This document shows, in pieces, positions 16,620-24,939 of a stretch of DNA of 64,000 nt (position 1 is the first letter of the stretch; every line of letters starts with the position of its first letter). The position numbers and the translations under genes were made by a program. The notes under the pieces are model-generated. The model was given only the letters and a program-made list of their open reading frames with translations, had not been told where the DNA came from and did not search any database. The stretch comes from Halodesulfovibrio aestuarii DSM 17919 = ATCC 29578 (lineage in GTDB: Bacteria; Desulfobacterota; Desulfovibrionia; Desulfovibrionales; Desulfovibrionaceae), in NCBI RefSeq assembly GCF_000384815.1, contig NZ_ARQF01000021.1, forward strand, positions 558,001 through 622,000, read 5' to 3'.

Positions 16620-16646
16620 TAATCCAGATTAATTTAATCCGGATTA
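16620..16646 (-). promoter_or_regulatory. Tandem palindromes TAATCC-RGATTA, probable Rrf2 operator
   Basis: Two 12-bp dyads, TAATCCAGATTA at 16620-16631 and TAATCCGGATTA at 16635-16646, repeat with a 15-bp period. The second is perfect. They lie 54-80 bases upstream of the Rrf2 start at 16566, a typical place for an autoregulatory site. Confidence 0.6.
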
Positions 16647-16811
16647 GATAGGTCGGAAATAGCTGAATCAGAAAGGGGTGTCAATAAGGATTACAAAAAA
16701 TAGTTATGTGTATTAGAGGGAGTTATGGAGAGAGGGATCGAAAGAGAAGAGGACTATCTGTAAACAGTGGGGGCGGTTATAGTCGTGTGGTGTGAAGAAA
16801 AGAGAAACACA

Positions 16812-16856
16812 AAACAACAACGCCTTGCTATACAAAGTAGCAAGGCGTTGTTGTTT
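16812..16856 (-). terminator. Terminator of the second Rrf2 gene
   Basis: A perfect 19-bp stem with a 7-base loop. One arm includes CAACAACGCCTTGCTA. It lies 58 bases past the Rrf2 stop at 16914 and ends in a T-rich minus-strand tail. Confidence 0.8.
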
Positions 16857-16913
16857 GTTCCATATATAAAGCATGTTACAATGCAAAAAATACGAAAGGA
16901 AAAATGTTAAAAA

Positions 16914-17339
16914 CTATTCGATAGGGTGAACTTTACCATCAATAATATCTTGCAAAGAAATGGAGTTAAGCTCGTTTTCAAGAACTTGAGAAGCTTTGAT
17001 CCAGACGCTTCGAGTAGTACAGAAATCTTTGCGTGGACAATCGTCCGCAAGTTTTTTGTCACAGCATGCGGTAAGGCCAACATGCCCTTCCATTATACGA
17101 ATAACATCCCCAACGGAGATATCCTCGGGGGTCTTAGCAAGCATATGGCCGCCAGCAGCGCCACGCATACTTGCAATTAGTCCGGCTTTTTTTAGGGGAC
17201 GCAATATTTGTTCTATGAATTGTACAGAAACTCCGGAAGATTCAGATAAGGATGTGGTTTTCAATGGAGAGTCAGTGCCATGCCGTCCTAATTTAACTAG
17301 AATTCTGACAGCATAGCGAGTACGCGCAGAAAGCTTCAT
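16914..17339 (-). CDS. Rrf2 family regulator with Fe-S cysteine cluster (IscR/NsrR-like)
   Basis: A 141-aa Rrf2 regulator. The winged helix includes VSVQFIEQILRPLKKAGLIASMRGAAGGHML-type recognition residues near 38-70. From residue about 92 it carries a cysteine group, CCDKKLADDCPRKDFC. That spacing matches the [Fe-S] ligand segment of IscR, NsrR or RsrR-type sensors. It stands alone with its own terminator, and a 15-bp inverted repeat (17396-17410) lies 57 bases upstream. It is not beside isc or nif genes, so the signal could be Fe-S status, nitric oxide or redox state. Confidence 0.9.
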   Translation of the reverse strand: MKLSARTRYAVRILVKLGRHGTDSPLKTTSLSESSGVSVQFIEQILRPLKKAGLIASMRGAAGGHMLAKTPEDISVGDVIRIMEGHVGLTACCDKKLADDCPRKDFCTTRSVWIKASQVLENELNSISLQDIIDGKVHPIE

Positions 17340-17395
17340 TAATTATGCCCCTTAAATTACGAAGTCTATTTATTGCGTGTCGATAAGCGTTAAAA

Positions 17396-17410
17396 TTACT
17401 ACGTTAGTAA
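17396..17410 (-). promoter_or_regulatory. Inverted repeat TTACTA-CGT-TAGTAA upstream of Rrf2 gene
   Basis: A perfect 6-bp dyad 57 bases before the start of the Fe-S-type Rrf2 gene. It is a candidate autoregulatory operator. It differs in sequence from the dyads of the other Rrf2 gene, as expected if each regulator has its own site. Confidence 0.4.
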
Positions 17411-17713
17411 GTGCTTCTCGTCAAGGTAGGCTGCGGTTTTAACCCGATTCATATATTGAATATTATATGGCAGTGTTGGCAGCTTCAACAGCTGGATACT
17501 AATATTACAAATAATATCATAGCTGGGTTGTATTATGTGGTTGGAGAATGAAAAAGCAAACTCTGGTAACTTCCGTATGGTATGGCATAACAAACCGCTA
17601 CCAAATGTAACAGAGTATAGTGAAATGGTATAATTTTTTGAGTACTCAATCTTTTTTGATGCTGATAGGATACATCAGCATATACGGTTGGGTAGCAAGA
17701 AGGTAGTAAAAAC

Positions 17714-17747
17714 GAAAAAAGGATTTACGGGGATATCCCGTAAATCC
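17714..17747 (-). terminator. Terminator of tRNA-CAT
   Basis: Arms GGATTTACGGG and CCCGTAAATCC enclose a 5-base loop, followed by TTTTTTC on the minus strand. It lies 10 bases past the tRNA 3' end. Confidence 0.88.
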
Positions 17748-17757
17748 TTGTTCTCTC

Positions 17758-17833
17758 TGGTGGGCCTAGCAGGATTTGAACCTGCGACCTGCCGGTTATG
17801 AGCCGGAGGCTCTGCCAACTGAGCTATAGGCCC
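17758..17833 (-). tRNA. tRNA with CAT anticodon (probably tRNA-Ile2)
   Basis: A complete 76-nt cloverleaf with encoded CCA. The acceptor is GGGCCTA/TAGGCCC, the D arm GCTC-GAGC, the anticodon loop CTCATAA, and the T arm GCAGG-TTCAAAT-CCTGC. CAT can mean initiator Met, elongator Met or the lysidine-modified Ile2. Pair 1-72 is a G-C match, which argues against initiator. The acceptor pairs C4-G69 and C5-G68 are the ones known to favour TilS recognition in E. coli, so Ile2 is my preferred call; elongator Met remains possible. Pair 27-43 is a T-C mismatch. Confidence 0.9.
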
Positions 17834-18025
17834 TTTATGTGCTGAGGAGGAGTAGCTAACACCTTGGTAACTCACTGTCAATTGCAAACTTGCAAAAAGT
17901 TACTATGGATGTATGTCTCAGCGTTTTTCTTGTAGTTGTGTGTATCACTTTAGAGCAGGTCATGAAACAGTATTTTGGGTAACATACAAGAAGTATAGTA
18001 AAAAGTAATCACTATCTTATAAGTT

Positions 18026-18748
18026 CTAAAGCCCAAGGGATGCGAGTAGATTATCGACATCTGATTGAGACGTTGCGTCGCTAGGTCCTTTAAGCTCTGA
18101 ATTTTCAACTTCTTTCGTAAGGTCAGTCTGTTTCGCCTGAGATTCTCTTTCAGCTTTTTTTACTGCGATGAAATCGCTTGTTGAATAGAGGTCAAACACG
18201 GTGGTTTTAAGATTTTGTAACGCACCGATGATGCGGAGAATACGCTGGCCGGCAAGGTCCTGAAAGCTTAGTGCTGTCATGATTTCATTCATATTCTGTC
18301 CTAGCTTATCTTCAAGAGAAGCAAGGGCAGCTAGATCTTTGTTGTCTGGCTGTGCTCGCCGTGCATTTTGCAGGTGGGCAAATGCAAGTTCCCGCATTTG
18401 AATCTGTTGCTCGACAATGGTCATAATGTCATCAGTGGCGTTTTCCAGTGTCTTATATACAGCGTCCAGTTGTTCAGAAGCTTCTCCGAAAAGCTGGGTG
18501 GCTTTCTTTTCTTCAGAGACCGTTGACGTATCATCAGGGCCAGTGATTTCAGAATAAATAGATTGAAGGCCTTCATGCATTTCCACACTGAGTTTTTTGT
18601 AGAATTCGCCTTCCATTAATGCCTGAGTTAAATGCTCGCTTAGGGTATTTTCTACACTGTTGGTAATGGTCTGTGTAATGCTGTTCGCGAGTTGAGTAGA
18701 AACGCGATTTAAAATTTCGTCCATTACAGGAGTGTCTGAGTTATTCAT
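18026..18748 (-). CDS. CheZ-like chemotaxis phosphatase
   Basis: A 240-aa helical protein. The central motif SFQDLAGQRI (residues 161-170) matches the CheZ active-site helix, where Asp and Gln (here Asp164 and Gln168) act in CheY-P dephosphorylation. The C-terminus SDVDNLLASLGL resembles the CheZ tail that docks on CheY. The middle (about 85-155) is a long helical hairpin. I chose the ATG at 18748 because GGGAG is upstream; the frame to 18793 has no site. No che or flagellar genes are adjacent. The downstream gene is PilZ-like. A CheZ-related protein acting on some other response regulator is possible. Confidence 0.72.
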   Translation of the reverse strand: MNNSDTPVMDEILNRVSTQLANSITQTITNSVENTLSEHLTQALMEGEFYKKLSVEMHEGLQSIYSEITGPDDTSTVSEEKKATQLFGEASEQLDAVYKTLENATDDIMTIVEQQIQMRELAFAHLQNARRAQPDNKDLAALASLEDKLGQNMNEIMTALSFQDLAGQRILRIIGALQNLKTTVFDLYSTSDFIAVKKAERESQAKQTDLTKEVENSELKGPSDATSQSDVDNLLASLGL

Positions 18749-18924
18749 GAAAAAAGTCTCCCTAAGATGTCGTTGAAGTGAGAAAGAAAACAAAAGAGAA
18801 AATACCCTTGGGGCACGTGCAACTATGAAGAATTATGGCTTGAAAAGCAACGTGTTCTATGTTGTTTTCCGCAGCATTGATAAAATGTAATAATATTGAA
18901 ATGTAAGAAGCTTGTGCAGAACAG

Positions 18925-18961
18925 CAAAAAGCCCTCTGTTGAGAACAACAAGAGGGCTTAT
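18925..18961 (-). terminator. Terminator after the PilZ-like gene
   Basis: A GC-rich stem (GCCCTCT/AGAGGGC with an inner TGTTG/CAACA) is followed by TTTTTGC on the minus strand. It lies 47 bases past the stop at 19008. Confidence 0.8.
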
Positions 18962-19007
18962 TTATTATGAAAGTCTATGGATTCCAGAACGGTTCAACGG
19001 TTAGCTG

Positions 19008-19517
19008 TTATGTAAGACGCTGAGTTCGGATTTGTCTTCGTTCTTCAACAAAGACGTGATGAACTATTTTTTCTCTATCTTCAGCGCTGATCCGGTCAAA
19101 CTTAATAGTAGCACTTTCGCTGTCAGCCTTTGTTACATGACCACAAGCACCTGCAACACTCAATGGGAAGTCACTTAGAAAGATAAGCAGCTCAAGGTGT
19201 GCACCTTCTGTTAATCCAAGGGTGTTCTTGATTGTAAGGTCTGCTCCGCTAAGCTTGATTACCTCTATTGGATTTGGAAAGTCCATTTCGAGCTGATCAT
19301 GCTTTAAGTGGGAGAGAATCGCATCAAGTTTTGCATTCATGTTTAGCAGAAACGAAACCATTGCTTCCGGTGTGTGTGAGTTTGTAAGCTCTTCAACATC
19401 AGCAGCGGAATCAGAAAGACCGAATCCGGAAAAACGGGACGGCTCATCTTTGTCAGTAAGAAGGCGCAGACGCCCTTTGAGATACAATGAGATGGATGCA
19501 AATTCTCGTTTTTCCAT
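19008..19517 (-). CDS. PilZ-domain-like protein
   Basis: A 169-aa protein starting MEKREFASISLYLKGRLRL; GGAG precedes the ATG at 19517. The C-terminal half (about 85-165) reads like a PilZ barrel: EVIKLSGADLTIKN, GAHLELLIFLSDFP and a final DREKIVHHVFVEERRQIR. The classical c-di-GMP signature (RxxxR with D/NxSxxG) is not clear, so ligand binding is uncertain. The N-terminal 80 residues form a separate helical module with MVSFLLNMNAKLDAIL. It follows the NIL-ferredoxin gene by 14 bases. A link to motility or surface signalling is suggested by the nearby CheZ-like gene. Confidence 0.65.
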   Translation of the reverse strand: MEKREFASISLYLKGRLRLLTDKDEPSRFSGFGLSDSAADVEELTNSHTPEAMVSFLLNMNAKLDAILSHLKHDQLEMDFPNPIEVIKLSGADLTIKNTLGLTEGAHLELLIFLSDFPLSVAGACGHVTKADSESATIKFDRISAEDREKIVHHVFVEERRQIRTQRLT

Positions 19518-19531
19518 AAACAACTCCGGTG

Positions 19532-19963
19532 TTAGATCATTCCGTTTTCAGCATCAACGTGCATAGCGTTAACTGGGCATACTCGTACGCACATGCCGCA
19601 AGCGGTGCAGCGTTCAATATCAAATTCGACAATACGCTTTTCACGATTAACAAAAAGAGAACCATTAGGACAGATTGCCGTGCACATACCACAATGCATG
19701 CAGGAATCTTCATCACGAGAGATTCGCTGCGCAACAGGGGTTGCAACAACGTGATTTTTTTCCAGATAATCAATTCCTTTTTGGTAATTTTCTCTGGAGC
19801 CGATAATTTCAACGGTCATGTACCCTTCTTTACGAGGAGTAATCTGTGCTTTAAGAATGTTAAAAGAAAGGTCAAACATTCTGGTAAGGTCACAGATAAC
19901 AGGTGAACCGGAAATGGTCGGTGGAAATGTCAGGTGGACGTTTTTACGGAACTCTTTTGTCAT
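19532..19963 (-). CDS. NIL-domain ferredoxin with two [4Fe-4S] sites
   Basis: A 143-aa protein. Residues about 5-75 form a NIL domain (named for its presence in methionine ABC transporter ATPases): VHLTFPPTISGSPVICDLTR and YMTVEIIGSRENYQKGIDYL. After this come two ferredoxin motifs, CMHCGMCTAICP and CTACGMCVRVCP, each with the cysteine set for a [4Fe-4S] cluster. NIL-ferredoxins are common in anaerobes and are linked to sulfur insertion or homocysteine synthesis in some methanogens and sulfate reducers; that role is not shown here. The ATG at 19963 is used; the ribosome site is weak. Confidence 0.85.
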   Translation of the reverse strand: MTKEFRKNVHLTFPPTISGSPVICDLTRMFDLSFNILKAQITPRKEGYMTVEIIGSRENYQKGIDYLEKNHVVATPVAQRISRDEDSCMHCGMCTAICPNGSLFVNREKRIVEFDIERCTACGMCVRVCPVNAMHVDAENGMI

Positions 19964-19983
19964 GATGTTAACCAATATTGCAC

Positions 19984-20886
19984 TTACTGTTTAGCAAGCT
20001 CTTGCTTTGCGCGTTTAGCCTCAACGGATTTAGGGAATTTTTCAATAAGTTGGTTGAGGCGGAACTTGCCGGCATTCGTTTTGCCTTGTTTAATAAAACT
20101 GAGACCCTGTTTTAATAAGGCCTGTGGGTATTTGTTGCTGTGAGGATATTTTTTAATAACATCCTCGTAGGCCAAGGTTGCACGCGGGTAATTTTTCATT
20201 TGAAAATACGCTTCCCCCTGCCAAAATTTAGCGTTAGCGGCTAACTTAGACTTTGGATAGGTTTTTTCATACTCACTCCACATGCGCTGCGCGTCTTCAT
20301 AGCGGCGTTCATTAAAAGCATCTAGTGCGCTTTTGTATAATGTTTCTGCAAGATCTTCAGGAGCTACCTTCTGAGGAGGAGTTGCAGGAGCAACAGGCGT
20401 AGGAACAGCTACAGGTGGAGTGCCCGGTATTACTTGTCCATTCTGGGGAGGAAGCATTGCTCCGGAGTCAGCAGACTGTGTCGGAGTTTTTTGCGGTGCA
20501 GGCGCTGGAAGATGGTTTTCAATACCTAGTTGTGACGACATCATCCGCATGGCACCTTCGATTTGTGTAATGCGTTGTTTAATGTTTGCCACGTCAGCTT
20601 CAAGAGAAGCCATGGTACCTGTTTCAGTCTGCACATCCTCAATCTGGCCTTCCAGTGTCGCTACAGAAACTTTCATGCCCTTAAGTTCAGACCAGATATC
20701 AGCCTGTTCAGGGCGAACTGTTTCGAGTGCTTGTGACGTTGAACCGAGTGAGTTGTTAAGAACCAAAATTTGTTGTTCTTGTTGAGACAGCTTACGTTCG
20801 AGGAGGTTTACTTGTTCCTGTTTAACGCAAGCAAGCAGAAATAACGTACTGAGACATACAATAGTTATACGAATGGTAATTCGCAT
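19984..20886 (-). CDS. cpoB: CpoB/YbgF-like lipoprotein with TPR repeats
   Basis: A 300-aa periplasmic protein. The signal peptide ends in the lipobox LFLLAC (Cys20), so it is probably lipidated, unlike E. coli CpoB. A coiled coil spans about 25-115 (LLERKLSQQEQQILVL). A Pro/Ala-rich linker (130-170) leads to three tetratricopeptide repeats near 180-300 (YEDAQRMWSEYEKTYPKSK and similar). CpoB coordinates outer-membrane constriction and peptidoglycan synthesis with the Tol-Pal system. No tol genes are adjacent. It starts 3 bases after the PLDc_N gene ends. Confidence 0.88.
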   Translation of the reverse strand: MRITIRITIVCLSTLFLLACVKQEQVNLLERKLSQQEQQILVLNNSLGSTSQALETVRPEQADIWSELKGMKVSVATLEGQIEDVQTETGTMASLEADVANIKQRITQIEGAMRMMSSQLGIENHLPAPAPQKTPTQSADSGAMLPPQNGQVIPGTPPVAVPTPVAPATPPQKVAPEDLAETLYKSALDAFNERRYEDAQRMWSEYEKTYPKSKLAANAKFWQGEAYFQMKNYPRATLAYEDVIKKYPHSNKYPQALLKQGLSFIKQGKTNAGKFRLNQLIEKFPKSVEAKRAKQELAKQ

Positions 20887-20889
20887 GGA

Positions 20890-21162
20890 TTATCCTCTCT
20901 GTTGAGGTGGTTTCGCCCATGGGGCAAGGCCGGTAGTGCGACGGAAGCCGAATAGAAGGTAGAGGATTCCACCCAGTACTGGCAGCATTACACCAGCAAG
21001 CATCCAACCATATTTTTCCATTGGTGAGGTAAATTCATGTTTATACGAATGCCAAATAGACCACAAATTAGGCAAAATGGGAAGAGCGAGTGCCAGAGCT
21101 AACAGTGCCGGATGCATTTCAGACACCGAAAAAACATTTAAAATTGGTAGTAATTCAGTCAT
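20890..21162 (-). CDS. PLDc_N-type small membrane protein
   Basis: A 90-aa protein with two membrane helices (about 14-35 and 50-72). The pattern ILPNLWSIWHSY, then GWMLAGVMLPVLGGILYLLFG, matches the phospholipase D N-terminal (PLDc_N) membrane module that also occurs alone. No enzymatic residues are present and its function is unknown. It lies between lspA and cpoB with gaps of 9 and 3 bases and is clearly co-transcribed. Confidence 0.8.
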   Translation of the reverse strand: MTELLPILNVFSVSEMHPALLALALALPILPNLWSIWHSYKHEFTSPMEKYGWMLAGVMLPVLGGILYLLFGFRRTTGLAPWAKPPQQRG

Positions 21163-21171
21163 GAGCCCTCT

Positions 21172-21642
21172 CTAAGTAAAGTCCCTGATAGTCAGCAGCA
21201 TTAATCCAGCACCTACACATATGCAGATATCCGCAACGTTGAATGCCGGCCAGTGGTAGTTTTTATAATAAAAATCAAGAAAATCGATAACAGCGCCAAT
21301 CCGGATTCGGTCAATGAGATTGCCAATGGCACCGCCGAGAATAAAACCCAGCGCTGTAAATAAAATTTTGTTAGATTTTGCTGAACGTGTCATTAGATGC
21401 ACTGCAACACAGGCAGCTATTGCAGCACCACTAAACAACCAGATTTGCCAGTTGCTTTCTGTACTGTTTAAAAAACCAAATGCCGCACCACGGTTAAGTA
21501 CATGCACTAAGTTAAAGAAATCAGGAACAACAGGAAAGCCCCTCCAAAGGGGGATGTGGTGAACGGTAAGCCATTTGGTGAACTGGTCCGCGATAATGGA
21601 AAAAAGACCAATTCCGTAGACGATCAGATATCGTGAGCGCAT
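21172..21642 (-). CDS. lspA: Lipoprotein signal peptidase II
   Basis: LspA is the inner-membrane aspartyl protease that cleaves prolipoproteins before the lipid-modified Cys. From the ATG at 21642 (GGAGG 5 bases upstream) it is 156 aa with four membrane helices. The catalytic aspartates are in GNLIDR (Asp111) and FNVAD (Asp138), with NRGAAFG near 50-56. The ORF extending to 21690 would run into the terminator hairpin, so the shorter start is right. It lies downstream of ileS, a widespread pairing, but here a structured RNA candidate and a terminator lie between them. Confidence 0.95.
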   Translation of the reverse strand: MRSRYLIVYGIGLFSIIADQFTKWLTVHHIPLWRGFPVVPDFFNLVHVLNRGAAFGFLNSTESNWQIWLFSGAAIAACVAVHLMTRSAKSNKILFTALGFILGGAIGNLIDRIRIGAVIDFLDFYYKNYHWPAFNVADICICVGAGLMLLTIRDFT

Positions 21643-21667
21643 GGAACCTCCAGATATGGAAGCATAT

Positions 21668-21706
21668 AGAAAAAGAGCCTGCCGAATCAAGTCCGGAAGG
21701 CTCTTA
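21668..21706 (-). terminator. Terminator between ileS and lspA
   Basis: Arms AAGAGCCT and AGGCTCTT with inner CCG/CGG pairing are followed on the minus strand by TTTTTC. It lies only 26 bases before the lspA start. It either ends the upstream structured RNA or acts as an attenuator for lspA. Confidence 0.75.
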
Positions 21707-21722
21707 ACTTTATGACAAAACC

Positions 21723-21944
21723 AGTTGCCTCCGGTTATTGAGGATGACCTGCTACATTTTTCTTTGTAACGTTCGCTTATAGCGAAATGTCAATGGTTTG
21801 CCTGTAACGCTTTTCCTTAGACGACTTTTCAAAGGCTTTTTACAATGAAAAGTCAAATGAAGAAGCTGTCAGTGCAATTAATTGCAGGTGAGAGCAAAAG
21901 CTCTCATACGGGCCAGGGCAACGCCCTAGCCCGTAGAGGCAACT
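21723..21944 (-). ncRNA. Candidate structured RNA between ileS and lspA
   Basis: A 222-nt segment closed by a perfect 9-bp helix (AGTTGCCTC at one end, GAGGCAACT at the other). It contains, in minus-strand order, a 12-bp hairpin with a GTT loop (ACGGGC arm), TGAGAGC-TTTT-GCTCTCA, TGCAA-TTAA-TTGCA, GACTTTTCA/TGAAAAGTC and TTCGCT-ATA-AGCGAA. A terminator follows 17 nt downstream. The region is noncoding in all frames. I do not recognise it as 6S, tmRNA, SRP RNA or a known riboswitch. It may be a free RNA or the leader of lspA. The strand is inferred from the terminator. Confidence 0.5.
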
Positions 21945-21952
21945 ATATTTGA

Positions 21953-24766
21953 TTACTTTGCTGCCTGAAGTACGCCTGTACAACGTGGGCAGATAGTCGG
22001 ATGTTCGCTGTCTGTACCAAGTTCGTTGCTGTAAATCCAACAGCGTTCGCATTTTTCGCCTTCAGCTTTAGCAACTGTAATCTTAAGTCCTTCAACGGCT
22101 TCAGATGCAAAAGCATCTGCCGGAGCATCATCAAGAGCTGCTGTAGAAAGCTGGGAAACGATAAAGTTGGCACGCAGGTCTGTTTTTAGTGCTTCAAGTT
22201 TTTCTGCAATAGGTGCTGCCATGTATAAAGTAATGTGGGTATCCAGAGGATGGCCAACAATTCCTTCTTTACGCACTGGCTCAATCGCTTTGGTCATTTC
22301 AGAGCGAACTTGAAGCAGCATTTCCCAGTTTACTCGTTCTTCATCTGAGATAGAGAACAGCTGCAGGTCCTTGGAAGAGAGAGCAAATACCGTATCTACT
22401 TCCGGCTTGAGGCCTTCAGGAATGTATTTGAACACTTCTTCAGCCGTGAAACTGAGAACTGGAGCCATGCTACGAACCAGTAAGGTTACAATGTGCAGCA
22501 TTGCAGTTTGTGCTGAACGGCGCTCTTTGCTGTCTGCAGCAGAAGAGTAGAGGCGATCTTTCAGAATATCTAAGTAGAAAGAAGAAAGATCCGTTGTGCA
22601 CAAGTTATGCAGTGTATGGTACACCTTGTGGAATTCGTATTCGGTGTAAGCAGTCTGAATTTTTTCATATGCACGGCATACAAGGTCAACTGCGTAGCGA
22701 TCAAGTGGTTCCATTTCTTCAAACGAAACAAGCGCATCAGGAGTAAGGTCGCTGATGTTGCCAAGCAGGTAACGGCTGGTGTTGCGGATGCGACGGTATG
22801 CATCAACCAGTCGGCTCAGAATTTCTTCAGAAATACGAACGTCTTCACGGTATTCAACAGAGGATGCCCACATACGGAGAATTTCTGCACCGTATTTTTT
22901 GATTACCTCTTCTGGCTCAATACCGTTGCCCACAGACTTGGACATTTTTTTGCCTTCACCGTCGACAACGTAGCCGTGAGTAAGAACCTCTTTATACGGA
23001 GGACAGCCACGGGTGCCCATGGAGGCCAGCAGTGAGCTGTGGAACCAACCGCGGTGCTGGTCAGAACCTTCAAGGTACATATCGGCAGGGAAGCTGAGTT
23101 CTGGACGCTGTTCTACAACTGCGGCAAAGCTGGTGCCGGAGTCGAACCAAACGTCGAGAATGTCTTTGCTGCGCTTCCAGTGGTGTCCACCACATTTAGG
23201 ACAAACAAGATCTTCTGGTACGAGGTCAGCGATATCTGATTCAAACCAGTAGTCACAGCCCGTTTTATGCTCTGCAAATTTCTCTACAATGCCTTTTACC
23301 CAGTCGGTGTCGTACCATGCTTCGTCACAGCTTTTACAAAGCAGTGCGATGATAGGTACGCCCCACATACGTTGACGTGAGATACACCAGTCAGGGCGGT
23401 TTTCGATCATATTGTAGATACGTTCTTCACCCCATGCCGGAATCCATTTAACATCGTTACGGATTGCTTCAAGAGAGCGTTTGCGAAGGTCGTTAGTTTC
23501 CATAGTGATGAACCACTGAGTTGTGGCACGGAATATAACAGGCTTCTTACATCTCCAGCAGTGTGGGTAAGAGTGCTTTACTTTGGACTGCGCGAGAAGG
23601 TTGCCGACTTCTTCAAGCTTCTCAATTACTTTAGGGTTAGCTTCAGTAATAGTGAGGCCTGCGAAGAACTCAACAGAATCGAGGAAGCGAGCTTCGTCGT
23701 CCATTGGAGAATAAATTTCAAGACCGTACTTCTGACCAACTTCAAAGTCTTCGCGACCATGACCCGGAGCAGTGTGAACACAGCCGGTACCGGATTCGGT
23801 AGTAACGTGGTCACCGAGGCAGAGAGGAGATTCTCGGTCATAAATAGGGTGCTTGGCTACAATACCTTCAAGCTTATCACCTGTGGTTGTTCCAACTACA
23901 GCGTAGTTTTCCCATCCAAAGGTTTTAACGTTTTCTTCAACCAGTGCAGAAGCAAGCAGGTAGAAGTCGCCATTTACAGCCACAAGGCTGTATTCAAGCT
24001 CTGGGTGTACAGCAATCGCCATGTTGTCTGGAATAGTCCAAGGGGTGGTTGTCCAGATGACGGCAAAGGTTTTTGCTGGATCAGCCTGCGGGAATACTTC
24101 CTTCACCCGTGCGTCGTTCATAGGGAAACGAACATAGATAGAAGGGGATACGTGATCGTCGTACTCTACTTCTGCTTCTGCAAGAGCAGTTTTACAGGAT
24201 GAACACCAGTAAATTGGCTTTTTGCTACGAGAAACAGAACCTTTTTCCATAAAGTGACCAAGCTCACGAGCAGTTGCAGCTTCGTAAGATGGGTGCATGG
24301 TGAGGTAAGGGTTGTCCCAGTCACCAAGAACGCCAAGACGCTTGAATTCTTTACGCTGGATACCAACAAACTTTTCTGCGTATTCGCGGCATACTTTACG
24401 GAACACGTGCTCAGGAATAGAGTTTTTCTTATCGCCGAGCTGCTGTTCAACTTTAAGCTCAATTGGGAGACCGTGACAGTCCCAACCCGGAATATACGGA
24501 GCTCTTTTGCCCTGCATGTTCTGGGATTTAATAATAATATCTTTAAGAATCTTGTTCAGTGCGTGACCAAGATGGAGATGACCGTTAGCATATGGAGGTC
24601 CGTCGTGCAGGACGTACTCACCATTCTCACCGCTTGCGGCGAGCATGGCATCATAGGCTTTTTTGCTTTCCCATTCTTTGAGCATTTCTGGCTCTTTCTG
24701 GGAGAGGTTTGCCTTCATCGGAAATTTGGTTTTTGGGAGATGTAGCGTCTTTTTGTAGTCGCTCAT
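21953..24766 (-). CDS. ileS: Isoleucyl-tRNA synthetase
   Basis: A 937-aa class I synthetase that charges tRNA(Ile). The HIGH-type motif GHLHLGH is at 62-68. The editing domain includes [10 protein letters not shown] near 230. [10 protein letters not shown] is the KMSKS loop, past residue 590. The C-terminal zinc site is CERC...CPRC near 905-930. I chose the ATG at 24766 because GGAGGAAGAG lies upstream; an ORF start 27 bases earlier overlaps that site. It sits between the hydrogenase cluster and lspA, the order I recall from D. vulgaris. Confidence 0.97.
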   Translation of the reverse strand: MSDYKKTLHLPKTKFPMKANLSQKEPEMLKEWESKKAYDAMLAASGENGEYVLHDGPPYANGHLHLGHALNKILKDIIIKSQNMQGKRAPYIPGWDCHGLPIELKVEQQLGDKKNSIPEHVFRKVCREYAEKFVGIQRKEFKRLGVLGDWDNPYLTMHPSYEAATARELGHFMEKGSVSRSKKPIYWCSSCKTALAEAEVEYDDHVSPSIYVRFPMNDARVKEVFPQADPAKTFAVIWTTTPWTIPDNMAIAVHPELEYSLVAVNGDFYLLASALVEENVKTFGWENYAVVGTTTGDKLEGIVAKHPIYDRESPLCLGDHVTTESGTGCVHTAPGHGREDFEVGQKYGLEIYSPMDDEARFLDSVEFFAGLTITEANPKVIEKLEEVGNLLAQSKVKHSYPHCWRCKKPVIFRATTQWFITMETNDLRKRSLEAIRNDVKWIPAWGEERIYNMIENRPDWCISRQRMWGVPIIALLCKSCDEAWYDTDWVKGIVEKFAEHKTGCDYWFESDIADLVPEDLVCPKCGGHHWKRSKDILDVWFDSGTSFAAVVEQRPELSFPADMYLEGSDQHRGWFHSSLLASMGTRGCPPYKEVLTHGYVVDGEGKKMSKSVGNGIEPEEVIKKYGAEILRMWASSVEYREDVRISEEILSRLVDAYRRIRNTSRYLLGNISDLTPDALVSFEEMEPLDRYAVDLVCRAYEKIQTAYTEYEFHKVYHTLHNLCTTDLSSFYLDILKDRLYSSAADSKERRSAQTAMLHIVTLLVRSMAPVLSFTAEEVFKYIPEGLKPEVDTVFALSSKDLQLFSISDEERVNWEMLLQVRSEMTKAIEPVRKEGIVGHPLDTHITLYMAAPIAEKLEALKTDLRANFIVSQLSTAALDDAPADAFASEAVEGLKITVAKAEGEKCERCWIYSNELGTDSEHPTICPRCTGVLQAAK

Positions 24767-24882
24767 GGGAATCTCTTCCTCCGGAAGTAACATTGCTGAA
24801 ATAAGTCAGTTAGATTGATTTAAATGTTTGCTAAAGTCAAGAACACAGCTGTGATGAAGAAAAATAACTTTTTTGTCAAAAG

Positions 24883-24915
24883 AAAAAAGTCCCCTGCAGT
24901 AGTTCTGCAGGAGAC
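24883..24915 (-). terminator. Terminator of the hydrogenase cluster
   Basis: An 11-bp stem with one mismatch (GTCTCCTGCAG against CTGCAGGGGAC) is followed by TTTTTTC on the minus strand. It lies 25 bases past the hypC stop. Confidence 0.88.
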
Positions 24916-24939
24916 CAAAAATCGTTATGAACTGAATAA

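Larger units (their letters stand above)
16567..16913. other. Intergenic region, 347 bp
   Basis: It lies between two Rrf2 genes on the minus strand. It holds the tandem palindromes at 16620-16646 and the terminator at 16812-16856. Nothing else is seen. Confidence 0.5.
17340..17757. other. Intergenic region, 418 bp
   Basis: It separates the Rrf2 gene from the tRNA. It contains the inverted repeat at 17396-17410 and the tRNA terminator at 17714-17747. The stretch 17420-17700 is AT-rich with no credible gene. Confidence 0.5.

Noticed and set aside
21723-21944. Possibility that the ileS-lspA element is 6S RNA or tmRNA
   Set aside because: The closing helix is followed at once by a 12-bp side hairpin rather than a long duplex with a central bubble, and there is no tRNA-like end or tag frame. 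I kept it as an unclassified RNA.
23561-24202. 213-codon plus frame antisense to ileS
   Set aside because: It is the complement of a conserved gene with no ribosome site and atypical composition.
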